Positions 9,181 through 18,728 of a DNA stretch of 64,000 nucleotides are shown here, one piece after another. Location of the stretch: positions 36,788 to 100,787 of the forward strand of contig NZ_JAPMOU010000024.1 in NCBI RefSeq assembly GCF_028858535.1, given 5' to 3'. The first letter of the stretch is position 1. Each line of letters begins with the position of its first letter. This stretch comes from Spartinivicinus poritis. Its GTDB lineage: Bacteria > Pseudomonadota > Gammaproteobacteria > Pseudomonadales > Zooshikellaceae. The translations under genes were made by a program, and so were the position numbers. The notes beneath the pieces were generated by a model, which was not told where the DNA came from, ran no database searches, and was given only the letters and a program-made list of their open reading frames with translations.

Positions 9181-9324
9181 AGTTATTTTATAGAACTACA
9201 AAAACTTTTGCTGCAGGTCAATCAAGTTACTGCCTTCCCCTAAGCTTATTTAGCTAATACCTTAGAAGCTCATGGTGTCTAATACTGGGCTTTTGTTGAA
9301 ACTTCATTATCCCTGGAGGGTGGT

Positions 9325-9534
9325 ATGCAAGTTAAAGACTCTTCTCGCCTTCGCTATGTACAGGTCCTCGTTTCTATAGGAGATATTAAAAAAATAAGCT
9401 CATTTGCTGTCCCTGAAAATATTGCTTCCATCAAAATCATGAAAAAATTGGGGATGAAGTACATAAAAACGTTTATCAACAAGGATCCTTTAGGTGACGT
9501 AGAGGCACTACTTTATGAACGAGAAGTAAGATAA
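9325..9534 (+). pseudogene. C-terminal fragment of a RimJ/RimL-type GNAT acetyltransferase
   Basis: A 69-residue frame whose second half (PENIASIKIMKKLGMKY, then a strand ending LLYEREVR) fits the acetyl-CoA-binding end of GNAT acetyltransferases such as RimL. The N-terminal two thirds of the fold are absent, and the upstream frame closes with a stop after about 14 codons. A GGAGGG precedes the ATG, so a short peptide could be made, but without the core it should not be an enzyme. It lies tail to tail with an intact GNAT gene of a different subfamily. Confidence 0.55.
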
Positions 9535-9542
9535 TTTGTGGC

Positions 9543-9989
9543 TTATGTATCTTGGTTAGTTGAATAATAAGCCATTAGAATCTCAGTCTTTCCTGTATGC
9601 TCATCGGGCTGTTCCTTAATAGCAGTAAAGCCATTTTGTTGATAGAACTTAATGCTTTTTTTATTATCTCGATATACGGTCAAATCTAATTTATTGCGTA
9701 ATGATTTTGCTTTGGCTAATAATTGCTGTCCAATTCCACTGCCTTGATCAGAAGGGTCCACAAATATAGCAGCTAATGTGTTATTATAAAGTGAAAAAAA
9801 GCCTTTAATACCTTCAGCATCTTCATACACATATGTTTCTGATGATGGTATATAGACCTCTTGCATTAAGTTTAATTTAGAATGCCAAAAGTCAGGACTT
9901 ACAAAGTCATGAGCTTTAATAGAAGCTTCCAGCCAAATATTTAATACAGTATCCATATCTGTTGGAATAAAGGGACGTATCATTGTCAT
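9543..9989 (-). CDS. GNAT family N-acetyltransferase (YiaC/YjaB-like)
   Basis: Complete 148-residue GNAT protein. The acetyl-CoA motif A appears as VDPSDQGSGIGQQLL, followed by LTVYRDNKKSIKFYQQNGF, typical of the fold. The N-terminal pattern (IRPFIPTDMDTVLNIWLEAS, then DFW and VYIPSSETYVYED) recalls E. coli YiaC and YjaB, small acetyltransferases that can modify protein lysines. It sits alone between a GNAT remnant and a binding-protein gene. The acceptor substrate is unknown. Confidence 0.82.
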   Translation of the reverse strand: MTMIRPFIPTDMDTVLNIWLEASIKAHDFVSPDFWHSKLNLMQEVYIPSSETYVYEDAEGIKGFFSLYNNTLAAIFVDPSDQGSGIGQQLLAKAKSLRNKLDLTVYRDNKKSIKFYQQNGFTAIKEQPDEHTGKTEILMAYYSTNQDT

Positions 9990-10026
9990 ATTTATTTTCC
10001 TTATTCTATACTGGGGTTTGTTAACA

Positions 10027-10830
10027 CTATTGGGTGTAGATATAGTGATTTATGATGTTTTCGATTGTCCCGCTATTTCTCATTTGTACTATAATAGAAT
10101 CTAATTTTTCTATAAAATCTTTTTTGAAAGGGTAACGATCAAGACCTCTATTTGTATAACCAATATAACCCCATTCGCTATTTAAAACAGCTCCTTGAAC
10201 TACTTTTCCGTGAATGGCAGGTTTATATTCGCCAGATTTTTTTAGTTTTTCGAGCCCCCAAAAAATTGATGTCTTATCATTCACATAACATGGTATTCGT
10301 TTTTTTAATAATTTCAGTAAATTTAATTGATTACCTCTAGCTTCTTCTATTTTTATTTTATTCTGTTGAGCAAAACTCCAGAAGTGATCAGTGAAGCTCT
10401 CAAAACCACTGTTTCTACCAATAGTTAAACCTTTATAATCCTCAGGCCAATTAGCCCTGTTATCATCAATGAGAAACTCCTCACGACATACCACAACAAG
10501 CTTTTCAGCTAAGATAGGTGTTGAATAAGGATCAATATAAGGACGGGTCTCTTTTCTCAGGTAAGGAGGATACAAGGCAAAACCTTCGCCTAGTTCCAAT
10601 TGTTTTAAGCCACGCTTCCAGGGGATAGGATGAATTTCTATATCATAACCAGTCATTTGCTGAAAGGCTTGTAATAAGATATCAGTATATATGCCTGCAG
10701 CCTCTCCATTTTCTTCATAAGAGTAAGGTGGGTATGAGTCGTCTGCCAGCACAATGACTGGAATGCGGGCTTGCGCATTAAATGTAGCTGCAGTAACTAA
10801 TAGAGCTAGTACTAGTGCTTTTATCTTCAT
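10027..10830 (-). CDS. Orphan periplasmic solute-binding protein (SBP_bac_3 type)
   Basis: Family 3 extracellular solute-binding protein. Starting at the ATG ending at 10830 places a clean signal peptide first (MKIKALVLALLVTAATFNAQA); an ATG five codons earlier would add MFIAV. The mature part begins VIVLADDSYPPYSYEENGEAAGIYTDIL, the usual start of amino-acid-type binding proteins. Length about 267 is typical. No permease or ATPase gene is adjacent, so it is an orphan of the kind common in Oceanospirillales and Vibrio, where such proteins may serve as scavengers or ligand sensors. Ligand unknown. Confidence 0.82.
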   Translation of the reverse strand: MKIKALVLALLVTAATFNAQARIPVIVLADDSYPPYSYEENGEAAGIYTDILLQAFQQMTGYDIEIHPIPWKRGLKQLELGEGFALYPPYLRKETRPYIDPYSTPILAEKLVVVCREEFLIDDNRANWPEDYKGLTIGRNSGFESFTDHFWSFAQQNKIKIEEARGNQLNLLKLLKKRIPCYVNDKTSIFWGLEKLKKSGEYKPAIHGKVVQGAVLNSEWGYIGYTNRGLDRYPFKKDFIEKLDSIIVQMRNSGTIENIINHYIYTQ

Positions 10831-10958
10831 TACAGCGATAAACATGATTTTGGCTCAAGTATAACTAATATAGCAACTAATATACCTTTATAGATACTAA
10901 GTAGAATTATTTATTTTAAGTCTGTAATAGATTGTCTCGTAAACGATTAATGCTAATT

Positions 10959-11318
10959 CTAATCAATAAATCGCCAAGAGTCGGCACCATCAAATTTTCT
11001 AATTGGAATCGATTGAATGGTGTCAAGATTGAGCATTCTTCCATTAACTGCAATCCTTTGCTCCTCACATTTTTCAGTTGAGGTATAATGTGTTGTACAG
11101 CCACAGATGCCACAATGATGTAGCTCAATGAACTTATCTCCCCATAAGTAAGTTTTTGTTGGCTCGCTATTTATACAGATATTGACTTCTTCAGGCTTAT
11201 AATAAGCCCACAAAGAACCAAGCCGATTGCAAATTGAACAATTACAGCTGGTTACAGCAGAGGGGAGATTGCTAACTGTTATATTCACGTTGCCGCAGTG
11301 GCAAGAAGCTTTATACAT
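10959..11318 (-). CDS. GFA (CENP-V/glutathione-dependent formaldehyde-activating) family protein
   Basis: Small zinc protein of the GFA fold. The metal-binding cysteines are visible as CHCGNV near the N-terminus, CNCSIC around residue 25, and HHCGICGC around residue 68. Length 119 matches the family. Family members were first linked to the S-hydroxymethyl-glutathione reaction, but most are uncharacterised. It is transcribed in the same direction as the acetyltransferase gene upstream (41 bp gap), and both may share a transcript. Confidence 0.85.
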   Translation of the reverse strand: MYKASCHCGNVNITVSNLPSAVTSCNCSICNRLGSLWAYYKPEEVNICINSEPTKTYLWGDKFIELHHCGICGCTTHYTSTEKCEEQRIAVNGRMLNLDTIQSIPIRKFDGADSWRFID

Positions 11319-11359
11319 AATGTATCGCCCTAAATATTATTTTTTGTTTTTTCATTTTA

Positions 11360-12079
11360 TTACCTTGAGCTATCTACAGCTAATAAACGAGGTAAATTAC
11401 AATCTACAATAGCTTCTAAATTTGCTGTAATTTTTTCTGCATCCCAATCCCACCAAGCAATTTTTAATAGTTCATTTATAGTACTATCATCAAATCTGAA
11501 CTTTATGACTTTAGCAGGATTACCTCCCACGATGCTGTATGCTGGAACATCGTTGGTCACGACGGATTTACTAGCAATAATTGAACCGTTACCCGCTTTA
11601 ACTCCAGGCATAATGGTTGAGTTATAACCAACCCAAACATCATTTTCTATAATGGTATCTCCTTTGTAGGGTAATTCTCCTTCCTTTGGCATAGCTTTTT
11701 CCCAACCATTACCAAATATTTGAAATGGATAGGTAGAAAAGCCAGAAGTTTTATGATTGGCACCATTCATTATAAAGGTTACGTCTTTGGCAATAGCACA
11801 AAATTTTCCAATAATTAACTTATCCCCAATAAATGGAAAATGATAAAGTACGTTTTGTTCGAACCTTTCTGGTCCTTCTGGGTCATCGTAATAAGTGTAA
11901 TCACCAACAATAATATTATCTGAAGTGATAAAATTTTTTAAATAGCCAACTTGAGGAAAACCTTTCATTGGCTCCTTATTATTAGGGTTTGGCCCTTTCA
12001 ATCCTATCTCCTGAAGTGAGTGAGTTTGTAATAAATCAGTTTTTAGCACGCTACCGCCCTTTGGAAGGTTAAGTTCCAA
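11360..12079 (-). CDS. Vat-type xenobiotic (streptogramin A-like) O-acetyltransferase
   Basis: Left-handed beta-helix acetyltransferase of the CatB/Vat xenobiotic acyltransferase group. The sequence follows Vat proteins closely in GDYTYYDDPEGPERF, LYHFPFIGDKLIIGKFCAI, FIMNGANHK (containing the active-site His), FQIFGNGWEKAMPK and VGGNPAKVIKFRF. Vat enzymes acetylate group A streptogramins with acetyl-CoA; chromosomal homologues are common and not always resistance genes. The frame opens with TTG at 12079, but GTG at 12049 has an AAGGGCGG-like site and may be the real start. Both give an N-terminal extension relative to the roughly 210-residue classical enzymes. Confidence 0.85.
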   Translation of the reverse strand: MELNLPKGGSVLKTDLLQTHSLQEIGLKGPNPNNKEPMKGFPQVGYLKNFITSDNIIVGDYTYYDDPEGPERFEQNVLYHFPFIGDKLIIGKFCAIAKDVTFIMNGANHKTSGFSTYPFQIFGNGWEKAMPKEGELPYKGDTIIENDVWVGYNSTIMPGVKAGNGSIIASKSVVTNDVPAYSIVGGNPAKVIKFRFDDSTINELLKIAWWDWDAEKITANLEAIVDCNLPRLLAVDSSR

Positions 12080-12246
12080 TTTAGGTGTAGGTTTATTAAA
12101 TTAAATTGTCCTACAGTTGTTTTGTGCACTACAGCAAAAGCATACTTAACCCACAGTATTTTGAGTACCTTACTTTAGTCTTTAGTTAAATATGAAGTGA
12201 TTAATAAGTATTCACCTAAGACCACATATACGACCTAATCATAGTT

Positions 12247-12265
12247 GCGAATAGTTATCATTTGC
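12247..12265 (+). promoter_or_regulatory. Candidate Fur box upstream of NRPS
   Basis: The 19 bp at this position match the Fur consensus GATAATGATAATCATTATC at about 12 of 19 positions, with an intact right half (ATCATT). It lies about 50 bp before the chosen NRPS start, within the region expected for its promoter. Iron control would suit the siderophore-interacting reductase downstream. This is a manual match only. Confidence 0.4.
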
Positions 12266-12316
12266 TTTAGTCTGATCAATATTTCAGTTTGTAATTATTC
12301 CTTTTGGGAGTACTCA

Positions 12317-15300
12317 ATGTCAGCATCACTTCAGCTGTCTTCTGCTCAATATGGTATCTGGTTAGGGCAACAACTAAATCTTGAAAGTTCAGTTTATAAT
12401 ACTGCTGAGTTTGTTGAAATTGTAGGGGCTTTACAAGAGGAGGCTTTCAAGCAGGCTGTTTATCTGGCTTTAGAAGAAGCTCAGGCCCTTCGGGTGAAAA
12501 TTGTTAAGCAGGCTGATAACTCACCTGGCCAACAGGTACAGTCTTTGACTGATTGGTCTTTAGCTATTATTGATTTTACTGCACAAAGTGATCCGCAGCA
12601 GGTAGCTGAACAATGGATGTCTAACAATATAAAAGAGGCAGTTGACGTATCTGTAGGTCCTCTCTACTACTCAGTGTTGCTAAAGTTAGGCTCTAATCAA
12701 TATTATTGGTATCAGCGCATACATCATGCAGTGATAGATGGCTATGGATTTTCACTTATTATAAAGCGCGTAGCAGATTTATATACGGCTATAGTTAATC
12801 AAGTTAGCCCTGTATCAAAGCCATTGGGTTGTCTAGCTGATGTGATAGAAGAAGATCTTGCGTATCGGAATTCTTCAAGGTACGAGAAGGATAAACTATT
12901 TTGGCAGCAGGAAATGGCCAGTTTATCGAGCGTTGCTACTTTTTCATCAAATACAGCATCCATATCTCAAGATTTTATCCGATGTGAGGCAAGTATTGAG
13001 CCGTCATTAGTTAATAAAGCTGAAATATTAGCAAAACAACTAAAAGTCTCTTGGCTGGATATTCTGGTTGCTACATTTGCAGTGTTAATTAACCAGTATA
13101 GAAATCAATTTGACGATATCGTCATAGGCTTGCCTGTCATGAATCGATTGGGTTCATCTGCTATTCGTGTACCTTGCATGCAGATGAATATTATACCTTT
13201 ACGAATTCAATTTAATGTAAATGATAGTTTTTCTGATGTGGTAATCAAAGTCAGTGAAAAGATATGTCTTAGCAAAAAACATCCAAAATATCGTTATGAA
13301 GATATGAAGCGAGACTTGGGCTTATTAGGTGGAGATAAACGTTTATTTGGCCCAGTGATCAATATAATGCCATTTGATACAAACCTGAATTTTGGTGGCT
13401 GTAAAGGAGAAACAAATAATCTAACAGCTGGACCGGTTGAAGATATTTCGTTTGGGGTTTTGGCACCTGGTCAAGGTCGAAGTATGCACTTTAATATAGA
13501 TGCGAATCCAGCTTGCTATAACGAAGAAGCAATACAAGGCTTGTCACAAGACTATTTAGCGTTAATAACACGCTTAATTGAAAGCCCTGAACTCACAGTT
13601 TGTAATGAATTACACTCAATCAGGTTGCTTAATGGTGGAGAAAGTCTGGCAGCCAATACAACAGTTATACAGCTGATTACCTACGTAGTAAAACAGTTTG
13701 GTGATAAGACAGCAGTAGTACATGAAAATGTGAGACTGACATACAATGAGTTAAATGATTATGCGTATTTTATAGCAAGTCTAGTTGTCAGCAACACTAC
13801 CAACGATAATAAAAATCCATTAATTGCTATTTTGTTGCCAAGAAGTATTGATGCTATCGGTAGTATATTGGGAGTACTGATGGTTGGAGCAGGGTACTTG
13901 CCATTGGACCCTGAATGGCCAGCATTAAGAATTAATGAGGTACTTGAAGATGCTCAGCCTGATCTAGTTATTACTTATTCATGCTATCAGGAAAAACTTA
14001 CAGGTAATGTGGGAAAGACTTTATTTCTTAACCAATATATACAAGCACAATCACCAACCAATAATTCCACAGAAGTTGTACAACGATTAGTGTCTAAAAT
14101 AGAGCAAGGGTCAATGGCTTACGTTATCTACACGTCTGGGTCTACTGGTAAACCTAATGGTGTAGCAGTCAGTCATAGGGCATTGGCAAACTTTGTAGCC
14201 GCAGCAGTACAAAGTTATGGTGTTGATAATAAAGATAGCATTTTACAGTTTGCACCACTGCAATTCGATGCCAGTGTTGAAGAAATATTTTTAGCTTTCT
14301 GTACTGGTGGTACTTTAGTGTTGAGAACAGATGACATGCTTAACTCTATTCCACAACTGTTGTCTGAATGTACTAAGCATAAAATTACAGTGCTTGATTT
14401 ACCAACGGCCTATTGGCATGAGCTAACTCTAGCAATTGCTAAGGATAACTTACCTCCAACTCTGAAAACGGTCATCATTGGTGGAGAAGCCGCATTACCA
14501 GAAAGGCTTGCACGCTGGCAAAGTCATGTAGGTAACAAAATAAAGCTACTTAATACCTATGGCCCAACTGAGGCGACAGTAGTTGCCACGTTTGCAGATA
14601 TTTCAAAAATAAATCCAGATAATCAAGCGCTTAGTATTGGTAAACCACTACCTGGTGTGCAAGCAGTAATATTAGATAGCCAATTACAACCAACAGTTAA
14701 TGAAGGCGAGCTTTATTTGTTAGGTAGTAACTTAGCTAATGGTTATTTAAATAGACCTGAGCTTAATCAACGCAGGTTTATTAATCTTAACAGCTTGCCT
14801 GGTTACCCTAAAGCTTATCGTACGGGTGATAGGGTAAAGTTGAATGAAAATGATGAGTTAGTTTATTTAGGCAGAATTGACGATGAGTTTAAGATCAGTG
14901 GTTATCGTGTTAACCCTGCTGAAATTGAGAATATTCTTATTAAGCAGTCAAGCATTCAAGATGCAGCTGTTGTTGGTCAAGTACTAACAAATGGAAGTAA
15001 ACGGCTGATTGCTTTTGTTGTTCAGCATCCGCCACTCAGTTTAACGTCAGAAGAAATTCGCCAAATATTACTACAGGAAATGCCACCTGCAGTGGTGCCG
15101 TCTGCTATTGAGTTAGTCAGTCAATTACCTAAAACGACTTCAGGAAAAATTGATAGAAAAATGCTACAAAGCTTTTATCATACAGATGAAAGTGTTCAAA
15201 ATATCACAATAACAGCTACACCTTTAGAAAAAACAATACTCAACATCTGGTCAGGTGTATTAGGACAAACGGCACTGAGCCCTCAAGATGACTTCTTTAA

Positions 15301-16648
15301 AATCGGTGGACAGTCATTACAAACAATTCAAGTAGCAAACCGACTAGGGTTGGAACTACAACAAACAGTCGCTGTAGAAGATATTTTTAAGTATCCAGTT
15401 GCTGCTGACTTAGCAGCGATATTATCTAACAATAACTCGAATAATAATACTACAAATAAAGAAGCGATGTTGGAGTTGGGTGATCATATACTTGAAGAAG
15501 AATATGTTGCCAAACACTTAAATGAATTAGCTATAAATAGTTATCCTAAAAAAATATTGTTAACTGGTGTTACAGGATTTGTAGGGGCACAGCTATTACA
15601 TAAATTATTAAAGAATACTTCAGCAGAAATATATTGCCTGGTTCGAGCAAATAACAAGCAACAAGCATGGGCACGTATAAAAACAGCTCTAACCCAGCAG
15701 CAATTAGCAGTTAATGAAAGTGAGACAAGGGTGATTCCTATTGTTAGTGATCTTAGTAAACCTTTGTTAGGGCTGGAGGAACAAGAGTTTAACTGGTTAG
15801 CGAGCCAGTGTGATGCAATCTATCATAATGCCGCTGTGGTGAGCATAGTTCGGGACTATTCAAGTTTAAGAGAGGTGAACGTACTGGCCACAAAAGAGTT
15901 GTTAAAGCTGGCTGCTAGTAATCGAGTTGTACCATTTCATCATATTTCCACCCAAGCGGTAGCAGCACCTCAATCAATAATGGATGAACTACCAGAAACG
16001 TTTATCAATCATCACGCGGGTTTAATCGATGGTTACCAGCAAAGTAAATGGGCTGCGGAGAACTTAGTGCAGCAAGCAGGAGAAAGAGGCTTGCCCGTAA
16101 GTGTGTACCGGCTAGGCCGAGTAACAGGGGCCATGGAAACAGGCTATGTTAATAAACAGGATTTTTTCTGGCGTATTATTCATGCAAGTATACCAATTAA
16201 GGCAATACCACAAATAAATGTTGAAGAAGTATGGACACCGGTTGATTTTGTTGCAGAAGCTGTTAGCCGTATTTCATTGATGCAAACGAGCGGTTCAAAA
16301 GTATTTAATGTTGCTTTAGATAAAAAAGTACTCTTACCAAAACTGTTTCAGTGGCTGGAACAGTTTGGCTATCAATTAACTTCGTTACCCCTACCGGACT
16401 GGAAAACACAAGTTAAAAAATACTCCAATGATGAAGACTTAGCTATAGTGGCTTTTTTTGATATGAGGTCATCTTCTAGTAGTAATCAATCTACAGAAAA
16501 GAGGGTGGCTAATAAAGTAGCAAACAAGCAATTTAAAATAGAGATTGAAAAAACAAAGCTTAAACAACCAGCTATTAGTAAAAAGCAGTTTTTCAACTAT
16601 TTAGAATTTGCGATAAAAAATGAGCTGATTTTGAGCCCTAAATTGTAA
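12317..16648 (+). CDS. NRPS, one module: condensation-adenylation-carrier-thioester reductase
   Basis: ATG 12317 is preferred over TTG 12245 because GGGAG precedes it and the condensation domain starts at once (LQLSSAQYGIWLGQQL). Domains: C with HHAVIDG near residue 136; A from about 440 to 960 with YTSGSTGKPNG, NTYGPTEAT, YRTGD and KTTSGKIDRK; carrier protein with Ser1000 in GGQS; and an NAD-dependent reductase from about 1080 (TGVTGFVG, then YQQSKWAAE) in place of a thioesterase. Aligned by eye to GrsA, the specificity pocket reads D-A-E-D-I-G-T-V-V-K; its acidic residues suggest a basic amino acid such as lysine. The reductase should release the product as aldehyde or alcohol. It stands upstream of a siderophore-interacting reductase, so a metallophore-like small molecule is plausible. 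A donor-loading gene is not in the window. Confidence 0.88.
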   Translation: MSASLQLSSAQYGIWLGQQLNLESSVYNTAEFVEIVGALQEEAFKQAVYLALEEAQALRVKIVKQADNSPGQQVQSLTDWSLAIIDFTAQSDPQQVAEQWMSNNIKEAVDVSVGPLYYSVLLKLGSNQYYWYQRIHHAVIDGYGFSLIIKRVADLYTAIVNQVSPVSKPLGCLADVIEEDLAYRNSSRYEKDKLFWQQEMASLSSVATFSSNTASISQDFIRCEASIEPSLVNKAEILAKQLKVSWLDILVATFAVLINQYRNQFDDIVIGLPVMNRLGSSAIRVPCMQMNIIPLRIQFNVNDSFSDVVIKVSEKICLSKKHPKYRYEDMKRDLGLLGGDKRLFGPVINIMPFDTNLNFGGCKGETNNLTAGPVEDISFGVLAPGQGRSMHFNIDANPACYNEEAIQGLSQDYLALITRLIESPELTVCNELHSIRLLNGGESLAANTTVIQLITYVVKQFGDKTAVVHENVRLTYNELNDYAYFIASLVVSNTTNDNKNPLIAILLPRSIDAIGSILGVLMVGAGYLPLDPEWPALRINEVLEDAQPDLVITYSCYQEKLTGNVGKTLFLNQYIQAQSPTNNSTEVVQRLVSKIEQGSMAYVIYTSGSTGKPNGVAVSHRALANFVAAAVQSYGVDNKDSILQFAPLQFDASVEEIFLAFCTGGTLVLRTDDMLNSIPQLLSECTKHKITVLDLPTAYWHELTLAIAKDNLPPTLKTVIIGGEAALPERLARWQSHVGNKIKLLNTYGPTEATVVATFADISKINPDNQALSIGKPLPGVQAVILDSQLQPTVNEGELYLLGSNLANGYLNRPELNQRRFINLNSLPGYPKAYRTGDRVKLNENDELVYLGRIDDEFKISGYRVNPAEIENILIKQSSIQDAAVVGQVLTNGSKRLIAFVVQHPPLSLTSEEIRQILLQEMPPAVVPSAIELVSQLPKTTSGKIDRKMLQSFYHTDESVQNITITATPLEKTILNIWSGVLGQTALSPQDDFFKIGGQSLQTIQVANRLGLELQQTVAVEDIFKYPVAADLAAILSNNNSNNNTTNKEAMLELGDHILEEEYVAKHLNELAINSYPKKILLTGVTGFVGAQLLHKLLKNTSAEIYCLVRANNKQQAWARIKTALTQQQLAVNESETRVIPIVSDLSKPLLGLEEQEFNWLASQCDAIYHNAAVVSIVRDYSSLREVNVLATKELLKLAASNRVVPFHHISTQAVAAPQSIMDELPETFINHHAGLIDGYQQSKWAAENLVQQAGERGLPVSVYRLGRVTGAMETGYVNKQDFFWRIIHASIPIKAIPQINVEEVWTPVDFVAEAVSRISLMQTSGSKVFNVALDKKVLLPKLFQWLEQFGYQLTSLPLPDWKTQVKKYSNDEDLAIVAFFDMRSSSSSNQSTEKRVANKVANKQFKIEIEKTKLKQPAISKKQFFNYLEFAIKNELILSPKL

Positions 16649-16708
16649 AAAATACTAATAAATTTTTGTTGTCAAAGATTTGTGAATAACCTTAAAAGAG
16701 GATAAAAG

Positions 16709-17575
16709 TTGAGTAGTCATACTACAGCTGCTGTTATAAAGAAAACGGCTAAACCAGTGCCGAAACGCACACCACCCAGGCTTTTACAGGTGGTGAAGTC
16801 TGAACGTGTATCAGCACATATGCAGCGAATTACGCTGGCAGGAGAAGCGATTAAGGGGTTTCCGGAAGATAGAAATGGTGCTCATATAAAGGTTTTTTTA
16901 CCACTTGCTCATCAAGATAGACCTGTATTACCAACACTAGGCCCTGCTGGAGTCGTTTGGCCCCCGAAGGAAGAAAAGCCGATTACTCGTACCTATAGTG
17001 TACGTAAGTATCATCCAGATCGAGAGGAACTGGAAATAGACTTTGTTTTACATGGGGCCGACAGCCCTGCTTCAGGTTGGGCTTTAAAAGCTAAGCCAGG
17101 TGACTTTTTAGGGGTAGCAGGGCCTGGTGGGCCTGATCCATTACTTGCACCTGCTGACTGGCATATTATTGCAGGAGATATGACTGCTCTACCTGCAATT
17201 GCTGCATTGCTTGAAGAGCTGCCAGAGAATACAACAGGACATGTATTTATTGAAGTGGAAGATGAAGCAGAGCAACAATCTTTAGTGACTCGCTCTCAGG
17301 TTGAGATACATTGGTTATATCGAGGTAACATGGCTGCTGGTGACAGTACTTTACAACTAGATGCAATTAGGCAAATAGAAAAGCCAGTTAACATTATTAC
17401 CATGTCAGCTTGGGTCGCTGGTGAAAACAGCGCGGTAGTCAATATTCGTAATTATTTAAAAAGTAAATATGGTCTGACTAAAAAGCAGCTATATGCGGTA
17501 CCTTATTGGCGTTATGGCCTTGATGAAGAAGGCTATCATGAAGAACGCCATAGAGTAATGGATGAGAAGTATTAA
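16709..17575 (+). CDS. viuB: Siderophore-interacting protein (ferric-chelate reductase, ViuB-like)
   Basis: FAD-binding siderophore-interacting protein of the ViuB/YqjH family, which reduces Fe(III)-siderophores in the cytoplasm to release iron. The flavin motif RTYSVR is near residue 92, HGADSPASGWA and GVAGPGG follow, and the C-terminal SIP domain has GDMTALPAIAALLEELP. Length 288 is usual. The start is TTG at 16709, preceded by AAGAGGA. It follows the NRPS by 60 bp and probably shares its transcript, which is the main reason to link that NRPS with iron. No TonB receptor or ABC importer is adjacent. Confidence 0.87.
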   Translation: MSSHTTAAVIKKTAKPVPKRTPPRLLQVVKSERVSAHMQRITLAGEAIKGFPEDRNGAHIKVFLPLAHQDRPVLPTLGPAGVVWPPKEEKPITRTYSVRKYHPDREELEIDFVLHGADSPASGWALKAKPGDFLGVAGPGGPDPLLAPADWHIIAGDMTALPAIAALLEELPENTTGHVFIEVEDEAEQQSLVTRSQVEIHWLYRGNMAAGDSTLQLDAIRQIEKPVNIITMSAWVAGENSAVVNIRNYLKSKYGLTKKQLYAVPYWRYGLDEEGYHEERHRVMDEKY

Positions 17576-18161
17576 ATAACTATCTAGCATCAAGGCTCAG
17601 AAAAGCTGAGCCTAATGAAAATTCCAAGTCAACTAGCCATAAACTAACTATTCATAACTATATTTTTTACTATACCCATTACTTTACCCCTCTCATAAAT
17701 TATCTTAGTGAGTTCGTTTATGAGAGGGGGTTTCACACTTCCCCATTATAGGTTGCTTAATGATCATGATAAGTGAAGCAATCTATAATTGTTCGACAAT
17801 TAATTGAAAGACAATTGTTGTTCTGTATGGCTCATTTCTAATCATGAGGATATATGGAATGGATACTAAATAAGCAGTGGTAGTTTGTTATTCATCCAGC
17901 TAGTAATATAATACTGAATCAAGTAATCATTGATACTACATAATACTTGAAAAACGAGAGATTTACTTTTCTACTTCCCCAGGCTGGCAATTTAGTGATA
18001 AATAAGTAAAGATGCTGGATATATCAAAAGATAAAAGCTTCATAAGAAACTAAATATAAATTAATTTGAAATAAATAGCGGCGTAAATTAACTTGTTTTC
18101 ATTAGTTTTTATTTTACATCTTTGTTGAAGGAGCACACATTTTAATTAGAGATGACTGCTG
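17576..18161. other. 586-bp non-coding stretch with hairpins
   Basis: No credible open reading frame. Besides the stem-loop at 17593-17613 there is a 13-bp inverted repeat (CCCCTCTCATAAA 17687-17699 with its complement at 17717-17729, loop 17 nt) followed by GTTTC. The rest is AT-rich without a clear pattern, ending just before the stop of the HxlR gene. Confidence 0.4.
17593..17613 (+). terminator. Stem-loop after siderophore-interacting gene
   Basis: An 8-bp perfect stem (AGGCTCAG / CTGAGCCT) with a 5-nt loop begins 18 bp after the stop codon. It lacks a strong T-run, so rho-independent activity is uncertain. Confidence 0.45.
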
Positions 18162-18524
18162 CTACTCAGCAGATCGCAGTAGCTCCTTATGGCGCTCGCC
18201 CCAAGCACATAACATATCCATAATTGGTCGCAGCTCGTCAGCAATTGGGGTGCTTGTATATTCAACCCTTGGCGGAACTTCAGCGTAGACCTTACGTACA
18301 ATCAGATGGTTCGCCTCCAATTCACGCAACTGCTGCGTCAGCATTTTCTGAGTGATTTTAGGAATACGCTTTCTGAGCTCTCCAAACCTCAGCGTATTGT
18401 TCCGCAGGTGATACAGAATGATTACCTTCCATTTTCCACCGATGACATCAATAGCGGCTGTTACTGGACAGTCCAGATTTTCAGTGCAGCCACTGGGCTG
18501 ATCTATCTGCTTGTTTTTACTCAT
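18162..18524 (-). CDS. HxlR family transcriptional regulator
   Basis: Winged-helix HxlR/MarR-like regulator. The signature CPVTAAIDVIGGKWKVIILYHL, split over residues 19-40, is diagnostic, and the recognition helix region RFGELRKRIPKITQKMLTQQLREL is intact. Length 120 is typical. The Cys near residue 19 is often redox-sensitive in this family. It is divergent from a secreted metallo-hydrolase gene with about 200 bp between them, so it probably controls that gene. Base composition of this pair looks somewhat richer in G+C than the flanking accessory DNA, which may reflect transfer. Confidence 0.88.
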   Translation of the reverse strand: MSKNKQIDQPSGCTENLDCPVTAAIDVIGGKWKVIILYHLRNNTLRFGELRKRIPKITQKMLTQQLRELEANHLIVRKVYAEVPPRVEYTSTPIADELRPIMDMLCAWGERHKELLRSAE

Positions 18525-18728
18525 GAGTTACTTTTTGGATACCTTATTCCTAAACAGTGCGTACTTGATCTTCGTATACCGAATCACTACGGTATATAAA
18601 ACATACCAACAGCAACAAAGATACTGTGTAATGGTTTTATACCATAAAGCTGGCGTGATGTCCTTGGAGCGAGGCATTGTCATGAGCATCCCAGCAAGTC
18701 CATTGAATGAACATAACCGGAGATCGCA

